From Nocardioides cavernae (lineage in GTDB: Bacteria; Actinomycetota; Actinomycetes; Propionibacteriales; Nocardioidaceae): 64,000 bases of DNA. The DNA is taken from NCBI RefSeq assembly GCF_016907475.1, contig NZ_JAFBCA010000001.1:1302001-1366000 (forward strand). The letters run 5' to 3'. The notes under the pieces were generated by a model. That model was given only the letters and a program-made list of their open reading frames with translations. It was not told the origin of the DNA and ran no database searches. Shown piece by piece: positions 53,562 through 60,722 of the stretch. How positions within the stretch are numbered: the first letter of the stretch is position 1; the number at the start of each line of letters is the position of its first letter. A program made the position numbers and the translations under genes.

Positions 53562-54019
53562 ACCACACCGTCCGACGGTCGATCAGGTGGTGAGAGTGTC
53601 CCAGAGGTTCGCTGGTCGGACCATGGTCGACTAGACGTGCTCGGCCTCGACGTCCTTCGAGATGCCGAGCTGTCGAGCAGCCGGTGACGGGCCCGGTGCC
53701 CGACGTCTTCGTGCTCGCATGCATGGACCTGATCGGACGGGGTACGGCGACACGTCGGGGGTTCCCTCATCGGACGGGCGCATCATGCGACACCCCCTCG
53801 GCCAGCGGCCCGCGACCCGGCCCGCTGCCCACCGCAGCCGACGCGGCTCACCACGGCCCTCCAGGGCCGTCCTCCGCACCCGTGCGCCGCCCACCGCGTC
53901 GTCCGTGGCATTCGCCCACGCCCGCTGCCGGCTCCCCGCGCGCCAGCGCGGATCCCGTCGCGAGCGACGCACTGCCACGTGATGTCCAGCTGTTACACCG
54001 CCCCCAGAAGGGAACCCCC
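53562..54019. other. 458-base intergenic region with a possible gene remnant
   Basis: No complete gene is recognisable. On the minus strand a short stretch ending at 53631 (ARQLGISKDVEAEHV then TAG) has the third-position GC bias of real coding DNA, but the frame upstream of it does not look like protein, so it may be the end of a decayed gene. A ribosome binding site (AGAAGGG) for the next plus-strand gene lies near 54006. Confidence 0.4.
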
Positions 54020-55150
54020 ATGAACCACCACCTTCGCCGATACGGGCCCGCCGGGCTCGCTCTCGGATGCATCGCCACACTCGCCATCGCTGTCGGCGCC
54101 CAGTCCGCCCCGGGCTCGGGCACGGACGATCCCACGCTCGAGAGCCGCGTCACGGCGCTCGAGCGACGGGTGACCGCGCTCGAGGAGGACCGGCCGACGC
54201 CGACGCCCACCCCCACCCCGACGCCCACCCCCACCCCGACGCCCACCCCGACCCCGACGCCCACCCCGACCCCGACGCCCACGCCGACCCCGACGCCCAC
54301 GCCGACCCCGACGCCCACGCCGACCCCGACGCCCACGCCCACCCCGACGCCTGCGGGCGGCTTCCCCAACGCCGCGACCACCGGTGTGCCGGCCGGCGTC
54401 ACCCTCGAGCCCTACACCGGGCCGTGCATCTTCCGCGAGTCCAACGGCTCCTCAGCGGTGATCGACGGCAAGGACGTCCGGGCGAAGTGCGGCGAGCTGT
54501 TGGCCTACCACCCGTTCGCCTTGACCGTCCGCAACAGCCGGGTGCCCCGCATCGAGGTCACCAACAGCGGCCAGAGCCTCGACATCAGGGACAGCGAGGT
54601 CGTCGCGGGCGCCTGGTCCGACGGCGCGCTGTGGGGATCGAACATCACGGCCACCCGCGTCGAGGTCACCGGCGGCCAGCACTCCGTGCACTGCGAGGAC
54701 GACTGCACCATCGTGGACTCCTGGCTCCACGGCCAGTACAACCCCGCCGGCGGGTCGTACCACACCAACGCCTTCCTCACGAACGGCGGCAGCGGCATCG
54801 TGCTCCGGCACAACACGCTGCACTGCGACTCGATCCTGAACAGCACCGACGGCGGGTGCACCGCCGACGTGTCCTTGTTCGGCGACTTCGGTCCCGTCTC
54901 CGACGTGCTCGTGGAGCGGAACCTGCTGAAGGCCAACGCCTCGTCGATCTCGTACTGCGCGTACGGCGGCTACCAGCCCAGCAAGCGGTACCCGATCGCC
55001 ACCGGCATCCGGTTCATCGGCAACGTCTTCGAGCGCGGCACCAACCGCCGGTGTGGCGTCTACGGGCCCGTCACGTCGTTCCAGTCCACCGCGACCGGCA
55101 ACGAGTGGACGGGCAACACCTGGGACTCCGGCGAGCCCCTGACCCCCTGA
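54020..55150 (+). CDS. secreted right-handed beta-helix-like protein with Pro-Thr repeat linker
   Basis: A 376-residue exported protein: signal peptide (residues 1-~30, core 'GLALGCIATLAIAVGAQ'), a short coiled coil 'LESRVTALERRVTALEED', about 50 residues of strict Pro-Thr repeats (nucleotides 54193-54350), then a C-terminal domain (about 115-376). The C-terminal part has the turn-by-turn rhythm of a parallel beta-helix: 'LTVRNSRVPRIEVTNSGQSLDIRDSEVV', 'ATRVEVTGGQHSVHCEDDCTIVDSWLHG', 'GIVLRHNTLHCDS', 'VLVERNLLKANASS', 'IRFIGNVFERGTN'. Such folds bind or cleave polysaccharide; no catalytic set is evident. The ATG at 54020 has AGAAGGG upstream. Confidence 0.8.
   Translation: MNHHLRRYGPAGLALGCIATLAIAVGAQSAPGSGTDDPTLESRVTALERRVTALEEDRPTPTPTPTPTPTPTPTPTPTPTPTPTPTPTPTPTPTPTPTPTPTPTPTPTPTPAGGFPNAATTGVPAGVTLEPYTGPCIFRESNGSSAVIDGKDVRAKCGELLAYHPFALTVRNSRVPRIEVTNSGQSLDIRDSEVVAGAWSDGALWGSNITATRVEVTGGQHSVHCEDDCTIVDSWLHGQYNPAGGSYHTNAFLTNGGSGIVLRHNTLHCDSILNSTDGGCTADVSLFGDFGPVSDVLVERNLLKANASSISYCAYGGYQPSKRYPIATGIRFIGNVFERGTNRRCGVYGPVTSFQSTATGNEWTGNTWDSGEPLTP
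54193..54350 (+). repeat. 6-bp Pro-Thr tandem repeat
   Basis: About 26 CCNAC(C/G) units in a row encode (Pro-Thr)n. Synonymous variants alternate (ACGCCC, ACCCCG), giving higher-order 12- and 18-bp periods. Replication slippage would change linker length in steps of two residues without frameshift. Confidence 0.9.
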
Positions 55151-55219
55151 CCGTCCCCGACCCGTAACACGCTCGACCTTCACGGCGCTGAAGTGAAGAG
55201 GGCAGCGGCGCGACCATTT

Positions 55220-55307
55220 CCCCCCGGATCGAGGTCGCGCCGCTGTTCCCCTGTCGTGCGCGGCCCCCCGGGCTGTACCGTGGACCGAAGGCGTTCGATC
55301 CGGGGGG
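55220..55307. repeat. 13-bp perfect inverted repeat with 62-bp spacer
   Basis: CCCCCCGGATCGA at 55220-55232 and its reverse complement at 55295-55307, with a possible -10 (TACCGT near 55276) between them. The right arm ends directly at an ATG (55308). Confidence 0.7.
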
Positions 55308-55346
55308 ATGGACTGCCTGGTGGCGGCCCGGGTGCTCACATCCTGA
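55308..55346 (+). CDS. possible 12-residue ORF ending in a terminator hairpin
   Basis: ATG at 55308 after GGGGGG opens MDCLVAARVLTS and stops at TGA inside the loop and right arm of the hairpin 55325-55357. The geometry resembles an attenuator, but no plus-strand gene follows, so this may be chance or a remnant. Confidence 0.25.
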   Translation: MDCLVAARVLTS

Positions 55347-55357
55347 GCACCCGGGCC
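55325..55357. terminator. bidirectional terminator hairpin
   Basis: GGCCCGGGTGCTCA (55325-55338) pairs perfectly with TGAGCACCCGGGCC (55344-55357) around a five-base loop, between convergent genes ending at 55150 and 55391. Confidence 0.75.
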
Positions 55358-55390
55358 CGCCGCTGATCTTCCGCGGCGGCCTGGGCGGCC

Positions 55391-56104
55391 TCAGTCGCCC
55401 GTCGGTCCGAAGCGCTCGACGCGGATGGCCGCGGGGTCGAGGCCGGCCGCGACGAGCAGGTCCTCGGCGTAGGAAGCGAAGCGGGCCGAGCCGCAGACGT
55501 AGCCGAGGTCGACGCCCTCGAGCAGCGGGCCCAGCTCCTCGGTCGTGAACGGACCGGCCGGCCGGTCTCCGACGTCGGTCCGCGTGAACGCGAGGGTCGC
55601 TCCATAGCGCCGGAGCTCGGGGGCGTAGGCGAGCTCGTCGGGGGTGCGGCCCATCGCGGCGATGCGCAGCAGGTCGGTGCGCCCGAGCCGGCGTGCCGTG
55701 CGGGCCATGGCGACAGCGGGCACGACCCCGGTGCCGCCGACGAGGCACAGGACACGGGACCTGGTGTCCCAGACGAACCAGCGACCGATCGGTCCGCGCA
55801 GCTCGAGCACGTCGCCGACCTCGGCGACGTCGGCGAGGAACTCCGAGACCTCACCGTCCGGCTGCCGCTCGACGAGCAGCTCGAGCAGTGGGTCGTCGCT
55901 GTCGGAGGCCAGGGAGTACGAGCGCTGGGCGGTGTAGCCGTCGGGTGCGCGCAGCCTGAGGATGTAGTGCTGACCGGGCAGGTGGTGGGGCCGGTCGTCC
56001 ACGTGCAGCCGCAGCCGGACCGTGTTCGTGGTGGGCTGGTCCTTCTCGATGATGCGGCCGTCGCTCCAGGCCGCCATGGGAGCCGGGGCCACGTCAGTCG
56101 TCAC
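55391..56104 (-). CDS. ferredoxin-NADP reductase-type FAD oxidoreductase
   Basis: A 237-residue reductase with FAD and NAD(P) domains and no iron-sulfur domain. FAD-binding motif 'RSYSLASDSDDP' (RxYS, residues ~61-72), 'GEVSEFLADVAEVGDVLELRGPIG' (flavin phosphate loop), NAD-binding 'LCLVGGTGVVPAVAMARTA' (about 118-136) and C-terminal 'YVCGSARFASYAEDLLVAAGL'. GTG at 56104 overlaps the end of the sulfite-oxidase-like gene by 11 bases. The pair is likely an electron-transfer unit in which this protein moves electrons between NAD(P)H and the molybdenum protein; direction and partner are inference. Confidence 0.85.
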   Translation of the reverse strand: MTTDVAPAPMAAWSDGRIIEKDQPTTNTVRLRLHVDDRPHHLPGQHYILRLRAPDGYTAQRSYSLASDSDDPLLELLVERQPDGEVSEFLADVAEVGDVLELRGPIGRWFVWDTRSRVLCLVGGTGVVPAVAMARTARRLGRTDLLRIAAMGRTPDELAYAPELRRYGATLAFTRTDVGDRPAGPFTTEELGPLLEGVDLGYVCGSARFASYAEDLLVAAGLDPAAIRVERFGPTGD

Positions 56105-56705
56105 CCTGGTAGCGCTGCTCGCGCCACGGGTCGCCGCGGTCGTGGTAGCCGTTCTGCTCCCAGAAGCCCGGCCGGTCCTCGGTCATCAGCTCGAGGCGGG
56201 AGAGCCACTTGGCCGACTTCCAGAAGTACAGGTGCGGCACCAGCAGCCGGAGCGGACCACCGTGCTGGCGGGGGAGCGGCTTGCCGTCGAAGCTCCACAC
56301 CACCCAGGCGCGGCCGCCGGTGACGTCGGCCAGCGGCAGGTTGGTCGTGTAGCCGGTCACCGAGTGCGCCAGGACGTACGCCGCCGAGGTGTCCGGCTCG
56401 GCGACCGCGAGCAGGTCGTCGACGCTGACCCCGCTGAAGGTGGTGTCGAGCTTGGACCACGTGGTCACGCAGTGGATGTCGCCGAAGTAGGTCGAGCCCG
56501 GGAGGGCGTGCAGCTCCTGCCAGGTCCACGTGTGCGGCGACTCGACGAGGCCGTCGATGCTGAACGTCCACGACTCCTCGGGCTGGTGGGGCGTCGCCTC
56601 GGCGCTCAGCACCGGCCACGACGAGCCGGTGTCGTACTGCCCGGGTGGGAGCCGACCGCGCTCCGGCTCGGGGCGGCGGCGGTGGAATCCTCGGGTGACA
56701 GGCAT
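56094..56705 (-). CDS. sulfite-oxidase-like molybdopterin oxidoreductase
   Basis: A 203-residue Moco protein of the sulfite oxidase/MsrP fold. 'WTFSIDGLVESPHTWTWQELHALP' (residues ~46-69) leads to 'FGDIHCVTTWSKLDTTFSGVSVDDLL', where Cys79 is the expected Mo ligand. Then 'AHSVTGYTTNLPLADV', 'ARVVWSFDGKPLP'-like strands, and 'HGGPLRLLVPHLYFWKSAKWLSRLELM' with the cofactor-binding His/Lys residues. No Tat signal is visible, so it is probably cytosolic. It uses the cofactor made by the moeA-moaC-mog operon. Substrate unknown; sulfite and sulfoxides are family substrates. Confidence 0.87.
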   Translation of the reverse strand: MPVTRGFHRRRPEPERGRLPPGQYDTGSSWPVLSAEATPHQPEESWTFSIDGLVESPHTWTWQELHALPGSTYFGDIHCVTTWSKLDTTFSGVSVDDLLAVAEPDTSAAYVLAHSVTGYTTNLPLADVTGGRAWVVWSFDGKPLPRQHGGPLRLLVPHLYFWKSAKWLSRLELMTEDRPGFWEQNGYHDRGDPWREQRYQGDD

Positions 56706-56768
56706 CGATGCTCCTGGGAGTCGGCTCGTGCTCGACCGGACGAGGGCCAGTCTGCCGTGGCGGGACGC

Positions 56769-57425
56769 CTACGCGAAGTGTCTCCACTCGCCTTCCGAGA
56801 CGACCTCGACCCGGTCGCCGTCCACGAGGACAGCGGACTGCTCGTCGAGGGCGTACGCCGGGTTGCCGAGCTCGGCGGCCCACTGCCCGGCCACCTCCAG
56901 GGTGTTGCCCGGGAACAGGCCGACGTGCGGGAACAGCGAGAAGTCGACGAGGCCGAGGGTCCGGTCGCCCTCCTCGGGCCGCCACTCGACGAACAGGTCG
57001 CCGATGCGCGGGGTGAGCGCCATGCTGCCGGCGCTGACGCCGACCCAGACGGTGTCGGTCAGCTCGGGCAACAGGTCCGCGAGCCCGGACTCCCGCAGCC
57101 AGTGGGCGAGGTACGTCGCCTCGCCGCCGTCGACGAGCAGCACGTCGGCCGCGCGCACCCACGGCACCCAGCGGTCGGTGCTGATCGTGGGGAGCGCCGT
57201 CAGCTCGAGGAACCCGACGGACCGCCAGCCGAGGCCGGTCATCGTCGGCGGCGACCCGTCGGTGACGAAGCGCCGCAGCGACTCCGGCCCACACATCGGG
57301 TGACCCCACTGGGCCGTCGGGATGCACAGCGCGCTCGACTCCTCGACCGGTTTGCCGAGCAGGTCGACGAGGGCCGCGCGGATGCTGTCGTTGGTCACGC
57401 CGCCGGAGGTGAGCAGGAGCTTCAT
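56769..57425 (-). CDS. peptidase S51 / dipeptidase E-like protein
   Basis: A 218-residue protein with the class-I glutamine-amidotransferase-like fold of dipeptidase E, which removes N-terminal Asp. 'LLLTSGGVTNDSIRAAL' opens the fold, 'DVLLVDGGEATYLAHWL' (about 94-110) is the strand before the elbow, Ser131 sits in 'VWVGVSAGSMALTP' (nucleophile elbow), and His167 in 'FSLFPHVGLF' is the likely partner. ATG at 57425 lies six bases after GACGAT on this strand, a leaderless start. It is divergent from the gene at 57467, with promoters only 17 bases apart. Confidence 0.85.
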   Translation of the reverse strand: MKLLLTSGGVTNDSIRAALVDLLGKPVEESSALCIPTAQWGHPMCGPESLRRFVTDGSPPTMTGLGWRSVGFLELTALPTISTDRWVPWVRAADVLLVDGGEATYLAHWLRESGLADLLPELTDTVWVGVSAGSMALTPRIGDLFVEWRPEEGDRTLGLVDFSLFPHVGLFPGNTLEVAGQWAAELGNPAYALDEQSAVLVDGDRVEVVSEGEWRHFA

Positions 57426-57431
57426 CCCTGC

Positions 57432-57437
57432 ATCGTC
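57432..57437 (-). promoter_or_regulatory. -10 hexamer for the S51 peptidase gene
   Basis: GACGAT on the minus strand, six bases before ATG 57425. Confidence 0.45.
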
Positions 57438-57454
57438 GCAGGGTGGCCCGGCGC

Positions 57455-57460
57455 TACGGT
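57455..57460 (+). promoter_or_regulatory. -10 hexamer for the gene at 57467
   Basis: TACGGT, six bases before GTG 57467; leaderless arrangement. Confidence 0.55.
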
Positions 57461-57466
57461 CGTCCC

Positions 57467-58078
57467 GTGAGCGACTACCAGCGGATCCTCGTGGTCAGCA
57501 CACGGGCTGACGCGGCGGAGGTCGCGCGGGTTCGGGCCGGCATCGGGTCGTCCGCGGTCGTCATCACCGCCCCGACCGCCGACGGCAAGCGCATCGTGCA
57601 GGGGCTCGGTCACACCGCCCACCCGGAGGTGGTGCTGGCACCGGTCCGCTTCCCCGACGTGGACCGCGGTCACCGGCTCGACGAGGTCGTGCGACGCCAC
57701 GCGGTCGCCGACCGGTTCCGTGACGTCGTGGTGGTGGCCGACCCGTCCACCATCACCCTCCTGCTGCGGGTGCTGGCGCCCGACCAGCTGCCCACCTCCG
57801 GCCCCGTCACCGAGGTCGGCCTCCCGCGGGGGCCGCGGCCGGTGCCGCTCGGTCGCGCGGCCGCTGCGGGGGTGGCCCTCGCCCTGCTGGTGTTCCTGCT
57901 GTCCGCGGTGGTGCCGGTCTGGTCGCTGCCCGCGCTGGCGGCCGTGGTCGGGCTCGGGTTGCTGACGCTGCCTACGCGTCGCTGGCTCGGCCTGTCGGTG
58001 CTCATCGCGGTCGCGGTGGCGCTCGGCGTCTCGCTGCTCGCCATCGCCGGATCGGCGAGGTTCCCCGGCGCCTGGTGA
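57467..58078 (+). CDS. hypothetical protein with USP-like N-terminus and membrane tail
   Basis: A 203-residue protein. Residues 1-115 are an alpha/beta domain beginning 'YQRILVVSTRADAAEVARVRAG' and containing 'VVVVADPSTITLLLRVLAP', with the rhythm of universal-stress-like or host-attachment folds but no recognisable nucleotide motif. Residues ~135-200 hold three hydrophobic helices ('AAAGVALALLVFLLSAVVPVW', 'LAAVVGLGLLTLPTRRWLGL', 'VLIAVAVALGVSLLAIAG'). The GTG at 57467 follows TACGGT by six bases. Family not recognised; the coding call rests on codon bias and the promoter. Confidence 0.65.
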   Translation: MSDYQRILVVSTRADAAEVARVRAGIGSSAVVITAPTADGKRIVQGLGHTAHPEVVLAPVRFPDVDRGHRLDEVVRRHAVADRFRDVVVVADPSTITLLLRVLAPDQLPTSGPVTEVGLPRGPRPVPLGRAAAAGVALALLVFLLSAVVPVWSLPALAAVVGLGLLTLPTRRWLGLSVLIAVAVALGVSLLAIAGSARFPGAW

Positions 58079-58104
58079 GGCCTCGGCCCGTCGGGCGTCG
58101 GACG

Positions 58105-59355
58105 TCAGGCGGGGGCGCCCGGTGCGGCCAGGGCGGGCGTGCGCCGCAGCACGACGACCATCGCGCAGACGGTGAGCAGCAGCGTCGAGGCGAGGGCGAC
58201 CACGCCCGGCCAGCCGGCGTGGCTCCAGGCGGCGCTGCCAAGGTTGCCGAAGACCGACGCGCCCAGGTAGTAGGCGAAGAGGTAGAACGCCGCCGCCTGC
58301 CCGGTGCGGACGCCCGCGAGGTGGGCACGCGCGGTGACCCACCCGCTCGCCAGGCCGTGGATGCAGAAGAAGCCGACGGTGAGCGCCGCCATGCCCAGGA
58401 CGACGACCGGCAGGGCGTCGGCCAGGGTCAGCCACACCCCCACCAGCGCGAACGCGCAGCCGACCGGGATGGTGGCGCGACGGCCGATGCGGTCGGCGAT
58501 CCGGCCGGACGTCGCCGAGCTGACGGAGCCCAGGGCGTAGACGAGGTAGACCAGGCTGATCGTGCCGACCGAGAGCCCGTAGGGCGCCGAGCTGAGCCGG
58601 AAGCCGAGCGCGTTGAAGACCGCCACCATCGTGCCGATCCCGCAGGCGCCCAGGACGTAGAGCGCCAGCAGGGCCCGGTCGCGCACCGCTGCGCGGGCGC
58701 CGTCGAGCACCGACCGCAGGTCGGCCGGCCGGCGCACGAAGTGTCGCGACGCCGGCAGCAGCCACGCCACGACGGCCGCGCACGCGAGCGCGGCGAGCGC
58801 GGCGGCCGCCATCCCCCAGCGCCAGCCCGCGGCGTCGGCGACCGGCGCGGTGACCACCCGGCCGGCCATGCCGCCCAGGGCGGTGCCGGCGATGTAGAGG
58901 CCGAACGCCCGACCGTGCGCGGAGGGGTGCAGCTCCTCGCGGAGGTACGCCGTGGCGACGGCCGGCAGCCCGGCGAGGGTCACGCCCTGCAGCATCCGGA
59001 GGCCGAGCAACGCCTCCCACGACGGCGCCAGGGCGCACAGGACGCCCACGACCGCCGCGGACCACAGGGCGAGGTGGATCAAGGGCGTGCGGCCGACCGC
59101 CTCCGACACCGGTCCCGCGACGAGCAGCGCCACGGCGAGGGACGCGGTCGTCAGTGACATCGCCAGGGTCGCGCGCGTGGGGGAGACGTCGTACGCCTCG
59201 ACGAGCTCGGGCAGCAGCGCCTGGACGTCGTACAGCAGCACGAACGTCGCCATCCCGGCGGCGAACACCGCCACCATCACGCGGCGGTAGCCGGCGGTGC
59301 CCGGGAGGTACGGCGTCGGGCCGGCGTCGACGGGTGAGAGCTGGGCGGTGTGCAC
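58105..59355 (-). CDS. MFS transporter, YnfM-like DHA1 family
   Basis: A 12-helix major facilitator of 416 residues. 'MVAVFAAGMATFVLLYDVQALLPELVEAY' is helix 1 with the DHA1 pattern, 'LAVALLVAGPVSEAVGRTPLI' contains motif A (GPxSExxGR), and 'GLRMLQGVTLAGLPAVATAYLREE' and 'GTALGGMAGRVVTAPVADAAGWRW' (motif C) follow. The second half opens with 'GTISLVYLVYALGSVSSATSGRIADRIGRR'. It is divergent from a LysR gene, the usual arrangement for YnfM-type exporters controlled by the neighbouring regulator. GTG start at 59355. Substrate unknown; arabinose or drug efflux has been suggested for relatives. Confidence 0.9.
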   Translation of the reverse strand: MHTAQLSPVDAGPTPYLPGTAGYRRVMVAVFAAGMATFVLLYDVQALLPELVEAYDVSPTRATLAMSLTTASLAVALLVAGPVSEAVGRTPLIHLALWSAAVVGVLCALAPSWEALLGLRMLQGVTLAGLPAVATAYLREELHPSAHGRAFGLYIAGTALGGMAGRVVTAPVADAAGWRWGMAAAALAALACAAVVAWLLPASRHFVRRPADLRSVLDGARAAVRDRALLALYVLGACGIGTMVAVFNALGFRLSSAPYGLSVGTISLVYLVYALGSVSSATSGRIADRIGRRATIPVGCAFALVGVWLTLADALPVVVLGMAALTVGFFCIHGLASGWVTARAHLAGVRTGQAAAFYLFAYYLGASVFGNLGSAAWSHAGWPGVVALASTLLLTVCAMVVVLRRTPALAAPGAPA

Positions 59356-59413
59356 CCGTCGATGGTCCGCCCTCCCGGCTCATGCGTCCAATGTCGGAAA
59401 GCGGGCATGGCGA

Positions 59414-59419
59414 TACGAT
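59414..59419 (+). promoter_or_regulatory. -10 hexamer for the lysR gene
   Basis: TACGAT six bases before ATG 59426. Confidence 0.55.
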
Positions 59420-59425
59420 CTGCGC

Positions 59426-60298
59426 ATGATGCTCCGTGACCTCGGCTGGCTGGTGGAGCTCGGCGACCTCGGCCACGTCACCGAGACGGCGGCGTCGCTC
59501 GGCACGAGCCAGCCCACGCTGTCGCGTTCGCTCGCCCGGATCGAGGCGGAGCTCGGGGTGCGCGTCTTCGAGCGGACGCCGGCCGGTCTCGAGGTCACTC
59601 CTGACGGGCGGGTGGTCCTCGACGCCGCCCGCGACCTCGTCGTACGCCACCAGCAGCTGCGCGCCGACCTGGCCAACCGGCTCGACCCGGACACCGGGAT
59701 CGTCCGGCTCGCGTTCCTGGACTCGATGGCCACCACGCTGGTCCCCAAGCTGCTGCGTGCCTTCCACGCCGAGGCGCCGGCCGTGAAGGTCGTGCTGAGC
59801 CAGGAGCCCGCGCACGACATCCGCAGCGACCTGGACCGCGGTGCCGTCGAGCTCGGGCTCACCATGGACCGGGCCGAGGACCTCGGCTGGCTGGCGGTGC
59901 AGCGTGAGCGGCTCGTGGTGGTGGTGCCGCCCACACACCGCTTCCGCGGCCGCACGCGCATCGACCTCGCCGCACTGGCCGACGACGAGCTGGTCACGAC
60001 ACCGCCGGGCTTCGGCCACAGCGCGCTCGTGCAGGCCCTGCTCGCCGAGGCCGGCGTGAGCCCCCGGATCTCCTTCGAGAGCGCCGACCTGGCCACGATC
60101 GAGGGTCTGGTGGCCGCCGGGCTCGGGGTGGCGATCGTGCCGGAGGCGTTCGCCGGTCAGTCGGGGTCGGTGGGGCTCGCGCTGTCGTCCCCGTCGGCGA
60201 CGCGCACGATCGGTCTCACCTGGCGCACCGACAGGCCGCTCGCGCCGCCGGCCGAGCGGTTCCTGGCGTTCGTGCGCGGCCGGACGTGGGCCGGCTGA
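59426..60298 (+). CDS. LysR-family regulator of the divergent MFS gene
   Basis: A 290-residue LysR regulator. Winged HTH at residues ~3-62 ('GHVTETAASLGTSQPTLSRSLARIEAELGVRVFER' by position), linker helix, then an effector domain beginning 'GIVRLAFLDSMATTLVPKLLRAFHAEAP' with 'QALLAEAGVSPRISFES' and 'GLVAAGLGVAIVPEAFA'. Two start ATGs occur in a row at 59426 and 59429; the first sits six bases after TACGAT. The 70-base gap shared with the MFS gene should hold the operator. The inducer is unknown. Confidence 0.92.
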   Translation: MMLRDLGWLVELGDLGHVTETAASLGTSQPTLSRSLARIEAELGVRVFERTPAGLEVTPDGRVVLDAARDLVVRHQQLRADLANRLDPDTGIVRLAFLDSMATTLVPKLLRAFHAEAPAVKVVLSQEPAHDIRSDLDRGAVELGLTMDRAEDLGWLAVQRERLVVVVPPTHRFRGRTRIDLAALADDELVTTPPGFGHSALVQALLAEAGVSPRISFESADLATIEGLVAAGLGVAIVPEAFAGQSGSVGLALSSPSATRTIGLTWRTDRPLAPPAERFLAFVRGRTWAG

Positions 60299-60314
60299 CG
60301 CCGGACGGGGTTGG

Positions 60315-60542
60315 TCAGCCCTTGCGCGGGCCGAAGAGCAGCCCGCGGCGTGCGGTCTTGCGCGGCTGCGGGATCGCCGGGGCGGGCCACCACTCGAGGC
60401 TCGGGTGGCCGGCGCGGTTGAAGCCCTCGCGGTAGACGAAGTTGTCGCCGCACGAGCAGACCCAGCGCTCACCCACCTCGTGGTGCTCGCCGGTCGGTGC
60501 TCCCTCGGTCTGCAGGCAGACGTGGATCATCGTCGAGTCCAT
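60315..60542 (-). CDS. small conserved hypothetical protein with CxC motif
   Basis: A 75-residue protein starting 'MDSTMIHVCLQTEGAP' and carrying 'RWVCSCGDNFVYREGFNRAGHP' at about residues 27-48, a single Cys-x-Cys in a ribbon-like context, and a basic C-terminus ending 'GLLFGPRKG'. GGGAG precedes the ATG at 60542 at good distance. It resembles small actinobacterial hypothetical proteins without assigned function. Convergent with lysR, the stops lying 16 bases apart. The nearby 60543-60722 stretch holds nothing else I can identify. Confidence 0.6.
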   Translation of the reverse strand: MDSTMIHVCLQTEGAPTGEHHEVGERWVCSCGDNFVYREGFNRAGHPSLEWWPAPAIPQPRKTARRGLLFGPRKG

Positions 60543-60722
60543 CAACGCTCCCTCCCTCGCGTCGAGCCCGGGCACAAACCCCCGTGTGTGCCTGGTTCGA
60601 CCATCGTCGTGGGGACCTCGCGGAAAGAGAATGGGTGGGAGTCGAACTGCGGCCCATCTTGAGGAAACCTCGGTCGTTCATGCCGGGTTCACCGGATCGA
60701 GTGCCGGAGTGGCCTCGAGGGG

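Noticed and set aside
54193..54350. Pro-Thr repeat as a CRISPR or satellite array
   Set aside because: Units are six bases, in frame inside a secreted protein, with no spacers.
60620..60722. tRNA-like fragments (GGGAGTCGAACT and GCCGGAGTGGCCTCGAGG) between the CxC gene and pmt
   Set aside because: Neither can be completed to a cloverleaf: the T-arm candidate has no complementary stem and there is no acceptor pair or anticodon arm.
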